The notes beneath the pieces are model-generated. The model saw only the letters and a program-made list of their open reading frames with translations. It made no database searches and was not told the DNA's origin. A stretch of DNA of 5,280 bases from the NCBI GenBank assembly GCA_017998025.1, contig JAGODW010000140.1, positions 1 through 5,280 of the forward strand, given 5' to 3'. Source of the stretch: Spirochaetales bacterium (GTDB lineage Bacteria > Spirochaetota > Spirochaetia > DTKZ01). The translations under genes were made by a program, and so were the position numbers. Shown one piece after another: positions 1 to 5,280 of this stretch (position 1 is its first letter; each line of letters starts with the position of its first letter).

Positions 1-218
1 GGTAAAATTTGATGGGGAAATAAAACAATAACCTTTACCCCATACCGGGCGGTTTCGACCCAGGTGAGAATTTGTGCACCGAACCGGGAAAGATTCGAAA
101 GCCCAAAATCCGCTACTGCGATACTTTCCACCTCGGTATCCCGGATTACAATCCCGGCTTTTCGAATCATGTCTGCTGCCCTCTTTTGGGCAGGTACGAT
201 TTCTGAACGCTTAATCAT
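1..218 (-). CDS. D-lyxose isomerase-type cupin sugar isomerase, N-terminal part
   Basis: The first 72 codons of a gene that continues past the left edge. The protein begins MIKRSEI and continues with an AGIVIRDTEVESI segment (residues 21-33), VADFGLSNL (35-43), and a strand leading to VIVLFPHQIL (63-72). From family memory, this order matches the D-lyxose ketol-isomerase family (the YdaE-like, cupin-fold group), in which an LFPGQTCPEHRHP-like segment follows directly and supplies metal-binding histidines. Those residues lie outside the window, so activity cannot be confirmed here. Enzymes of this family interconvert D-lyxose and D-xylulose, sometimes also D-mannose and D-fructose, in the cytoplasm. 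The ATG at 218 is chosen because the MxKRSE opening is typical and an AAGGA-like ribosome site lies about 9 bases upstream. A later Met at residue 17 would remove this conserved opening. The gene is divergent from the oxidoreductase at 284. Family assignment is fairly sure; the exact sugar is not. Confidence 0.75.
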   Translation of the reverse strand, partial: MIKRSEIVPAQKRAADMIRKAGIVIRDTEVESIAVADFGLSNLSRFGAQILTWVETARYGVKVIVLFPHQIL

Positions 219-229
219 TCGCCTATCCT

Positions 230-239
230 TTATCGATGA
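230..239. promoter_or_regulatory. TTATCGATGA element, possible operator
   Basis: This 10-base element differs by one base from the core TTATCGATAA of the perfect palindrome in the ldhA leader (2516-2525). It sits in the isomerase leader, with its centre 21.5 bases past the last base of the proposed -10, exactly the offset seen at ldhA. It also lies just upstream of the weak -10 proposed for the oxidoreductase. A shared regulator is possible. ATCGAT, however, recurs several times elsewhere in this window, including within genes, so chance is a real alternative. Confidence 0.25.
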
Positions 240-247
240 AAAGGGTA

Positions 248-253
248 TATACT
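248..253 (+). promoter_or_regulatory. Possible -10 box for the oxidoreductase gene
   Basis: TATACT matches the -10 consensus at five of six positions and lies about 30 bases upstream of the start codon. No convincing -35 is found at 16-18 bases upstream, so a promoter here would be weak or need an activator. The box overlaps the predicted start point of the divergent isomerase transcript. An alternative promoter farther upstream, inside the isomerase gene, cannot be excluded. Confidence 0.3.
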
Positions 254-255
254 TA

Positions 256-284
256 ATTAGATTTTATATGAAGGAGGAATTCAA
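256..284 (-). promoter_or_regulatory. Candidate sigma-70 promoter for the sugar isomerase gene
   Basis: On the minus strand, TTGAAT (284-279) serves as a -35 with two mismatches to TTGACA. TCTAAT (261-256) serves as a -10 with one mismatch to TATAAT. The spacer is exactly 17 bases. Transcription would start near 249, giving a leader of about 30 bases before the ATG at 218. The -35 overlaps the start codon of the divergent oxidoreductase gene, so the two transcripts would compete for this region. Assigned by eye only. Confidence 0.45.
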
Positions 285-1273
285 TGGAACCGGTACGCTG
301 GGGAATCCTATCTGTTGCAAAGCACTATACCCTTCGGGTCCATCCTCAAATAAAAAAATCTCCGGCGGTGGAGATTGTTGGAATCGCTTCCCGGGACCCG
401 AGCAAAGCAAAACAGGCAGCCGAGGAACTGGGAATTAACCGGAGCTATCCTTCCTACGAATCGCTCCTCAAGGATCCTGCAATTGAAGCTGTGTACATTC
501 CTCTCCCAAACCATCTCCATGTTGAATGGATCTGCAAGGCTGCCGACGCAGGAAAGCATGTTCTCTGCGAAAAGCCCCTGGCCCTCAACGCAAAAGAGGC
601 GGAGAAGGCTGTCCAGTATGCTGAACAGAAAAAAGTCCGTTTAATGGAGGCGTTCATGTACCGTTTCCATCCCCAATGGGTACATACTCTCGAACTGATC
701 CGCGCTGGAGAGATCGGGGAGGTACAGTTTATCCATATCTCTTTCACCTACATGAATAAAGACCCAAAAAACATTCGAAACATGCTGGAAGCCGGGGGAG
801 GAGCCTTGATGGACATCGGATGTTATGGGGTGAACACCTGTCGATTTATTCTGGGCCGAGAACCTGATCGTGTAATTTCTCTCGTGAAACGGGACCCGGA
901 ATTTAAAACGGATACCCTATCTTCTGCGCTCCTGGATTTTGGGGGCTGCCGTGCACTTTTGACTCTGAGTACTCAGGCCTTCCCTATCCAGCGGGTCGAT
1001 ATTGTAGGAACCGGAGGCAGTATCCTTGTAGAACTGCCCTATAATATGTACGGGGATGTGCCTGCACGGATACATATCACAACCAGCATCGGTCCAAGAA
1101 CCGTAACGCTGGGGCCTGCAGAACAGTACCGGATCATGTTTGAAGCTTTTTCCCGGGCCCTTAGAGAAGGAACAGCCGTACCTACGCCACCGGAAGACGC
1201 CGTTGCCAATATGAGCGTTCTAGATGCACTGTTTCGCTCGGAGCGTTCAGGAAATTGGGAAACCGTATCTTAA
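284..1273 (+). CDS. Gfo/Idh/MocA-family NAD(P)-dependent sugar oxidoreductase
   Basis: A complete 329-residue cytoplasmic protein, normal length for the family. The N-terminal Rossmann half starts RWGILSVAKHY (5-15), where the second glycine of the usual GxxGxG-like turn is a serine. It continues through VGIASRDPSKA (32-42), AVYIPLPNHLH (69-79) and the family's EKP motif (96-98), whose Lys97 is the expected catalytic or cofactor-contacting lysine. The C-terminal half has MEAFMYRFHP (121-130), typical of the dihydrodiol/xylose dehydrogenase-like branch, and the GGGALMDIGCYGVN segment (171-184) that lines the substrate site. Members oxidise or reduce sugars, inositols or dihydrodiols; the substrate cannot be read from sequence. 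The ATG at 284 is set by a perfect AAGGAGG at 271-277, six bases upstream. The gene is divergent from a sugar isomerase, which favours a pentose or hexose substrate by inference. Its stop overlaps that of the convergent transporter gene by four bases. Confidence 0.9.
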   Translation: MEPVRWGILSVAKHYTLRVHPQIKKSPAVEIVGIASRDPSKAKQAAEELGINRSYPSYESLLKDPAIEAVYIPLPNHLHVEWICKAADAGKHVLCEKPLALNAKEAEKAVQYAEQKKVRLMEAFMYRFHPQWVHTLELIRAGEIGEVQFIHISFTYMNKDPKNIRNMLEAGGGALMDIGCYGVNTCRFILGREPDRVISLVKRDPEFKTDTLSSALLDFGGCRALLTLSTQAFPIQRVDIVGTGGSILVELPYNMYGDVPARIHITTSIGPRTVTLGPAEQYRIMFEAFSRALREGTAVPTPPEDAVANMSVLDALFRSERSGNWETVS

Positions 1274-2418
1274 AATCGATTCCGGTGTAAAGCTCCAACT
1301 GCCAACAGCATAGCTCCACCTAGCAGGAGAAAACCATATTCAATTTTTCCTCTATCGGTTAACCAACCGAACACCGCAGGAATTACACCGGTTCCAACGA
1401 GAACAGAAAAGCTCAGTACAAACGAGAGAGTTACATTCTGAGATTCTTGAGGGCCGATCCGGGATAACGCAAGCAAGATCGCAGGGTAAAAAGCGGATAG
1501 CAGTGCAGGTTGCAGAACAACCAGAAAACTCAGCAGAGATCCCTTTGCACCGACCATAAAGAGGGTGCTGAGCCCGGATACAGAAAAGGCTGCCATTATT
1601 ACCAGACGAAAACCAAACCGGTCTATCATAAATCCGGAGATGAGAAGTGTTAAAATACTCGATATCCGTGATAAACCTACTAAAAGATTCACCGTAGTCG
1701 GGTCTAATTTTTTTACCGTAATAAGATAGTATGGCAGAATCGAATATAACCCCTGCATTGCACTCATGGCAATACAGTACAATAGAAAGCAGAACCAGAG
1801 CTGGGGATTACGAACTGCATCCCCCAGGCGACGTAGATTTGGCTGTTTCCCATACCCCTCTCCTCCAAGACCGTATTTTCTATAGAGGAACAGAATAGCT
1901 ATATTTAGAAGAAAAATGGTACCCAGGATTCCACGCCAGCCTATCAATGGAAACAGGGCTACCACCAGTAGAGGTGCTCCCACATAGGCAAGGTTAGGAC
2001 CTAGTTCATGTATGGCAAGGGCCTTTCCCGTCTTTTCCTGAGAAAATGTTTCCGTGATGGAAATTATTCCAGAGGGAGGATATATTCCGGTTCCAAATCC
2101 CAGAATGAACAATCCAACATTCATCATGCCATAGGATCCACTAACGGCGGCAACCCCCATCCCGAATGCTGAGAGTATAAGTGAGAAAACAATAGCTCCC
2201 CTATGCTTGAGTCGAGCTGAGATAAATCCCGATAACAGCATACCCGGCGTAAACCCGAGGGTGATCATCAGGAAGAGGCTTCCTGCCTCCTCTCCCGTTA
2301 AGGAAAGGTCCTCCTGGATAAATACCAATAAGGGAGAAAATATCAGGCGGGATAGCATACTAATGAATATTACCCCCATCAGCAGGAGTAACATTCGAAT
2401 GTTCTGATGCTTAGACAT
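1270..2418 (-). CDS. Major facilitator superfamily transporter, 12 transmembrane segments
   Basis: A complete 382-residue inner-membrane protein. Hydrophobic segments fall at roughly 7-29, 43-66, 74-93, 98-118, 135-158, 161-179, 206-229, 243-264, 269-289, 294-317, 329-351 and 361-377. A charged, hydrophilic loop (180-204) separates the two six-helix halves, as expected for MFS. Degenerate motif A copies occur after helix 2 (SGFISARLKHRG, 63-74) and after helix 8 (SGFMIDRFGFR, 261-271). Conserved-looking YPPSG (113-117) and GKALAIHELGPN (131-142) lie around helices 4-5, the latter with charged residues that may take part in proton or substrate coupling. The substrate is unknown; the neighbours allow a sugar or organic acid, but this is a guess. 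An in-frame TTG at 2430 would add four residues. ATG at 2418 is preferred, although neither start has a clear ribosome site. The gene diverges from ldhA and ends tail-to-tail on the oxidoreductase gene. Confidence 0.88.
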   Translation of the reverse strand: MSKHQNIRMLLLLMGVIFISMLSRLIFSPLLVFIQEDLSLTGEEAGSLFLMITLGFTPGMLLSGFISARLKHRGAIVFSLILSAFGMGVAAVSGSYGMMNVGLFILGFGTGIYPPSGIISITETFSQEKTGKALAIHELGPNLAYVGAPLLVVALFPLIGWRGILGTIFLLNIAILFLYRKYGLGGEGYGKQPNLRRLGDAVRNPQLWFCFLLYCIAMSAMQGLYSILPYYLITVKKLDPTTVNLLVGLSRISSILTLLISGFMIDRFGFRLVIMAAFSVSGLSTLFMVGAKGSLLSFLVVLQPALLSAFYPAILLALSRIGPQESQNVTLSFVLSFSVLVGTGVIPAVFGWLTDRGKIEYGFLLLGGAMLLAVGALHRNRF

Positions 2419-2426
2419 GACGTATG

Positions 2427-2455
2427 ACAATAACCAGAACCGATGGCTCCGTCAA
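2427..2455 (-). promoter_or_regulatory. Weak candidate promoter for the MFS transporter gene
   Basis: On the minus strand, TTGACG (2455-2450) matches the -35 consensus at five of six positions. TATTGT (2432-2427) matches the -10 at four of six, with a 17-base spacer. The start point would fall near 2420, almost at the ATG at 2418, implying a transcript with little or no leader. That would fit the lack of a ribosome site. It could equally be a chance match, with the true promoter farther upstream. Confidence 0.25.
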
Positions 2456-2470
2456 TTACATGGATCTTAC

Positions 2471-2499
2471 TTGACAGCACACATAATTCTTACTATATT
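2471..2499 (+). promoter_or_regulatory. Strong sigma-70-type promoter for ldhA
   Basis: A perfect TTGACA -35 (2471-2476) and a TATATT -10 (2494-2499, five of six) are separated by exactly 17 bases. The predicted start near 2506 leaves a leader of about 34 bases before the ATG at 2540. This is the best promoter in the window and supports high basal transcription of the dehydrogenase gene, unless the downstream palindrome is bound by a repressor. Confidence 0.75.
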
Positions 2500-2513
2500 T
2501 CTAATGAATAAAA

Positions 2514-2527
2514 AATTATCGATAATT
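2514..2527. promoter_or_regulatory. Perfect 14-bp palindrome in the ldhA leader, possible operator
   Basis: AATTATCGATAATT is identical to its reverse complement. It lies between the predicted transcription start (about 2506) and the ribosome site (2528-2533). A repressor bound here could block transcription. As RNA, the palindrome would form only a short, AU-rich hairpin, so a DNA-binding role is more likely than a structural one. The redox regulator Rex often controls ldh genes in other bacteria, but its usual TTGTGA half-sites are not present. Confidence 0.4.
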
Positions 2528-2533
2528 AAGGAG
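2528..2533 (+). promoter_or_regulatory. Ribosome binding site that fixes the ldhA start
   Basis: AAGGAG sits six bases upstream of the ATG at 2540. The same reading frame stays open back to an ATG at 2417, which would add 41 residues. That start lies upstream of the strong promoter and encodes a stretch unlike the family, so the start at 2540 is the supported one. Confidence 0.8.
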
Positions 2534-2539
2534 ATTTTT

Positions 2540-3589
2540 ATGAATCCGATCCGAATAGCCTTTTTCGATGCAAAGTCCTACGATGAAGAAAGCTTTGTAA
2601 AGGCCAACAAGGCAAGCAATATTCAGTTCACTTTCATACCAACCCGACTTTCCGTCGAAAGCACTCTCCTTGCGGGCGGTTACGATGGGATTTGCATATT
2701 TGTCAACGACACCGTGTCCGCCCCTGTTGCAGATACACTCTATGCAAAGGGAATCCGGCTTATTGCTCTCCGCTGCGCTGGGTACAACAACGTGGACCTC
2801 AAAAGTGTGTATCAACGAATCCATGTAGTACGGGTCCCTGCCTACTCACCCCATGCAGTGGCAGAACATGCTGTAGCCTTGATGTTAAGTCTAAACCGTA
2901 AAACACATCGGGCGTACTTCAGGACACGGGACGGGAACTTCACGTTACAGGGTCTTATGGGATTCGACATGTACGGGAAAACAGCGGGAATCATCGGAAC
3001 AGGAAATATTGGTCGGATTACTGCAGATATTCTAAAAGGATTTGGAATGAACGTACTGGTACATGACCGCTTTCCCAATAGAGAATGGGCTCAAAGCAGA
3101 GGAATCCGGTATGTAGAATTACCGGAGTTATACAGTCTTTCAGATATCATAAGCCTACACTGCCCTCTTACCCCCCAGACTACCTACATGATCAATCGAG
3201 AGGCGATTTATGCCATGAAATCCGGAGTACTCCTTATTAATACGGGAAGGGGTAAACTGATCGATACAAAGGCATTAATCGAAGGGTTGAAGACCGCAAA
3301 GATCGGAGGAGCAGGTTTGGATGTGTATGAGGAAGAATCGGAATATTTTTTTGAAGATCATTCTACTACACCCATTTCGGACGACACCTTGGCTCGCTTA
3401 CTTTCCTTTCCCAACGTGCTTGTTACAAGCCATCAGGGATTTTTTACCCGCGAAGCTTTAGATACCATTGCAACCACAACTCTCAATAATATTCAGGCAT
3501 TCTTCCAGGATAAACCTCTGGAGAACGAGATTTGCTATAAATGCGATTCTGCCGTCTGCAGAAAAAAGGCGTTAGGACGGTGCTTTTAG
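2540..3589 (+). CDS. ldhA: Fermentative D-lactate dehydrogenase, LdhA type
   Basis: A complete 349-residue cytoplasmic enzyme of the D-isomer-specific 2-hydroxyacid dehydrogenase family, closely resembling E. coli LdhA, which reduces pyruvate to D-lactate with NADH. The opening RIAFFDAKSYDEESF (5-19), RCAGYNNVD (78-86), the active-site-side YSPHAVAEHAV (102-112) and NRKTHRAYFRTRDGNF (119-134) all follow LdhA. The NAD-binding GTGNIG is at 153-158, with Asp176 ending the second strand, which favours NAD over NADP. The catalytic set is present: Arg237 in NTGRG, Glu264 in DVYEEE, and His298 in TSHQGFF. The FFEDHS segment (270-275) is also typical of LdhA. Unusually, the protein does not stop where E. 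coli LdhA does, after PNELV (here LENEI). It runs on for about 18 residues with four cysteines at 332, 335, 340 and 348. The gene has its own strong promoter and leader palindrome, and its stop overlaps the stop of the convergent glgX by four bases. Confidence 0.93.
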   Translation: MNPIRIAFFDAKSYDEESFVKANKASNIQFTFIPTRLSVESTLLAGGYDGICIFVNDTVSAPVADTLYAKGIRLIALRCAGYNNVDLKSVYQRIHVVRVPAYSPHAVAEHAVALMLSLNRKTHRAYFRTRDGNFTLQGLMGFDMYGKTAGIIGTGNIGRITADILKGFGMNVLVHDRFPNREWAQSRGIRYVELPELYSLSDIISLHCPLTPQTTYMINREAIYAMKSGVLLINTGRGKLIDTKALIEGLKTAKIGGAGLDVYEEESEYFFEDHSTTPISDDTLARLLSFPNVLVTSHQGFFTREALDTIATTTLNNIQAFFQDKPLENEICYKCDSAVCRKKALGRCF

Positions 3590-5280
3590 TACGATATAAG
3601 GACAACCATGGATCGTGACCGTACTGTGTACCGGCTTACCGGAGAAATCCTCGGCTCTGTGCCCGGTGGGTAGGAAAAATCGTTGGGCAAGGGAAGACTG
3701 GTATCGATCAAGCGATGCCAATACATATCAGCCCGGGGAGGGGCTACAACAAATATCCGTGCTTTCTCTGAAGCGTTAAATAGGATGTAGTAATCGTTTT
3801 CATCCCGATCCTGCTCCAGAGGTGCTTCACTCCCATCGATCCGGAGAGCCAGGAGCTTCTTTTGAAGCCCCCAATCGGGATTTCGCCCCTTCTCGTCGAA
3901 CCAGGTAATATCCGGCATCGCATTATAGTTTCCATCTTTTCCCGTATAGAATTCGGGTCGTAAAAATGCGTGGTGAGTGAATCGAAACTGAATCAATAAG
4001 GTTACAAATCGGTATAAATCCTGGTTCGTTTCCATCAGGCTCCAATCGTACCAGGAGATTTCATTATTTTGACAGTACGCGTTATTGTTCCCTCGCTGGG
4101 TACGACCAAACTCGTCTCCCCCCAGTACCATAGGAGTGCCGAGGGATAGAAGGAGGGTAGACATAAAATTCTTCATTTGCCTCTTGCGAAGATTCAGCAC
4201 AAGAGGATCATCCGTTTCTCCTTCCACGCCATGGTTCCAGCTCAGATTATGATCGGTTCCATCCCGGTTTCCTTCCCCGTTCATTTCATTGTGCTTTTGA
4301 TTGTAGGAAACGAGATCCCGCAAAGTGAATCCATCGTGGGAGGTAATAAAGTTGATGCTATGGAACGGCTTGCGGCCGTCCCGTAAATATAAATCTGAAC
4401 TGCCGGTAATCCGGGTTGCCAGGCCTCCGACAGAAACATCGTCCCCCCGCCAGAATCGACGCACTTCATCCCTATACCGATCGTTCCACTCTGCCCAGCG
4501 TCCTCCGGGAAAGCTTCCCACCTGATATGCACCTCCTGCATCCCACGCTTCCGCAATGATCTTAGTATTCCGGAGTACGGGATCCTCTGCAATTGTTTCC
4601 AGCATGGGGGGATTCTCCATGATCCTTCCTTTCTGGTCCCTCCCCAAAATCGAGCCAAGGTCGAATCGGAACCCGTCCACATGCATCTCCATTACCCAGT
4701 AGTGTAAGCTATCCATTATCAGGTTTCGTACCAGCGGGTGGTTACAGTTCAGCGTATTACCGCAGCCGGAGTAGTTTTTATAGTACCGGGGATTTTCATC
4801 CAGCATATAATAAATCTGGTTGTCCAACCCTCGAAAGCTATACGTATAGCCGAGTTCATTCCCTTCACCCGTATGATTGAACACCACGTCGAGAATCACC
4901 TCGATTCCTGCCTTATGAAGTTCCCGAACCAGTGTCTTGAACTCTGTTACCTGTTCGCCGAGAGAACCGGAAGCGGAGTAGGATCCTTTGGGGGCGAAAA
5001 AAGCAATCGTACTGTAGCCCCAGTAGTTTACCAGGTCCTCTCCCGTAAGGGGGTTCTTACGTTTAAACTCGTACTCGTCAAACTCCATAATGGGGAGGAA
5101 TTCCAGACTCGTTATCCCTAACCGGGTAAAGTAAGGAATCTTCTCGATCACTCCTCGATACGTTCCCGGGTGCTTCACCCCCGAACTAGGAGATGCGGTA
5201 AGTCCGCGAACATGCGTTTCATAGATCACACTCTGGCGAAGAGGATAATTCAAAGGCTTATCCCCCTCCCAGTCAAAGTA
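3586..5280 (-). CDS. glgX: Glycogen debranching enzyme GlgX / isoamylase, lacking N-terminus at window edge
   Basis: A glycoside hydrolase family 13 enzyme that cleaves alpha-1,6 branches in glycogen or limit dextrins, acting in the cytoplasm. The visible 564 residues include all four catalytic regions: DVVFNHT (131-137), GFRFDLG (203-209, nucleophile Asp207), IIAEAWDAGG (acid/base Glu244) and FITSHDGF (transition-state Asp316). GlgX signatures YETHVRGLT (20-28) and GGDEFGRTQRGNNNAYCQ (387-404) are also present. A C-terminal beta domain ends in YTVRSRSMVVLISY. The frame stays open to the right edge and reads YFDWEGDKPLNYPLRQ, the normal GlgX sequence before the catalytic barrel. The TTG at 5253 is therefore an internal leucine codon, not a start. 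Full-length relatives have about 650-750 residues, so the missing part should be the N-terminal CBM48-like domain. Promoter and start are outside the window. No frameshift or lost catalytic residue is seen. Confidence 0.95.
   Translation of the reverse strand, partial: YFDWEGDKPLNYPLRQSVIYETHVRGLTASPSSGVKHPGTYRGVIEKIPYFTRLGITSLEFLPIMEFDEYEFKRKNPLTGEDLVNYWGYSTIAFFAPKGSYSASGSLGEQVTEFKTLVRELHKAGIEVILDVVFNHTGEGNELGYTYSFRGLDNQIYYMLDENPRYYKNYSGCGNTLNCNHPLVRNLIMDSLHYWVMEMHVDGFRFDLGSILGRDQKGRIMENPPMLETIAEDPVLRNTKIIAEAWDAGGAYQVGSFPGGRWAEWNDRYRDEVRRFWRGDDVSVGGLATRITGSSDLYLRDGRKPFHSINFITSHDGFTLRDLVSYNQKHNEMNGEGNRDGTDHNLSWNHGVEGETDDPLVLNLRKRQMKNFMSTLLLSLGTPMVLGGDEFGRTQRGNNNAYCQNNEISWYDWSLMETNQDLYRFVTLLIQFRFTHHAFLRPEFYTGKDGNYNAMPDITWFDEKGRNPDWGLQKKLLALRIDGSEAPLEQDRDENDYYILFNASEKARIFVVAPPRADMYWHRLIDTSLPLPNDFSYPPGTEPRISPVSRYTVRSRSMVVLISY

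Noticed and set aside
64..438. Open frame of 124 codons on the plus strand across the divergent promoter region
   Set aside because: It crosses the antisense of the isomerase and an out-of-frame part of the oxidoreductase, has no recognisable domain, and conflicts with two well-supported starts.
1235..1245. CGCTCGGAGCG inverted repeat near the end of the oxidoreductase gene
   Set aside because: The usable stem is four pairs with no T-run on either strand, so it is not a terminator. It is probably a coding coincidence.
2417..2539. A 41-residue N-terminal extension of LdhA from the ATG at 2417
   Set aside because: It contains the strong promoter and palindrome, has no ribosome site of its own, and does not resemble the family. 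AAGGAG before 2540 and the LdhA-like opening fix the shorter form.
3552..3587. CCGTC/GACGG stem followed by TTTT as an ldhA terminator
   Set aside because: The stem has only five pairs, the loop is 19 bases, the T-run is short, and it lies inside the coding sequence. It is too weak to call.
4738..5121. Plus-strand open frame of 127 codons opposite glgX
   Set aside because: It is fully antisense to conserved GH13 sequence, including catalytic region I, with no ribosome site or known domain, so it is a shadow frame.
5251..5253. TTG at 5253 as the start of the debranching enzyme
   Set aside because: The frame continues upstream to the window edge with normal GlgX residues YFDWEGDKP, so the gene is cut by the window rather than naturally short.
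1..5280. A hidden defence, mobile or biosynthetic system
   Set aside because: All substantial coding sequence belongs to familiar metabolic families. The only non-coding stretches are 65 and 121 bases, and they hold promoter-like elements, with no repeats, att sites or RNA genes seen.

Overview
This is an ordinary bacterial metabolic stretch of moderate GC content with five protein genes, two of them cut by the window edges. No RNA genes, mobile elements, CRISPR arrays or long repeats were seen. Promoters look sigma-70-like and two genes have strong Shine-Dalgarno sites. The mix of a fermentative LdhA-type D-lactate dehydrogenase, a glycogen debranching enzyme and sugar-handling enzymes suggests a carbohydrate-fermenting bacterium. 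A spirochaete is a possible host, but that is only an impression from protein style and was not tested.

Layout, left to right: (1) the 5' part of a D-lyxose isomerase-type sugar isomerase on the minus strand, running off the left edge; (2) a 65-bp divergent promoter region; (3) a complete Gfo/Idh/MocA-type NAD(P)-dependent oxidoreductase on the plus strand; (4) a complete 12-helix MFS transporter on the minus strand; (5) a 121-bp divergent promoter region with a near-consensus promoter and a perfect 14-bp palindrome; (6) a complete LdhA-type D-lactate dehydrogenase on the plus strand with an unusual cysteine-rich tail; (7) most of a GlgX/isoamylase-type glycogen debranching enzyme on the minus strand, whose N-terminus lies beyond the right edge.

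The five genes alternate strictly in strand (-,+,-,+,-), so no two in the window can share an operon. Both convergent junctions are closed by stop codons that overlap by four bases, with no intrinsic terminator recognised at either.

Taken together, the genes could serve sugar uptake and conversion (isomerase, oxidoreductase, transporter), release of glucose units from glycogen (GlgX), and disposal of reducing power as D-lactate (LdhA). This link is inferred from family roles. I found no sign of a new defence, mobile or biosynthetic system. The points most worth checking are the shared TTATCGATRA element in two gene leaders, the LdhA tail, and the tail-to-tail overlaps.
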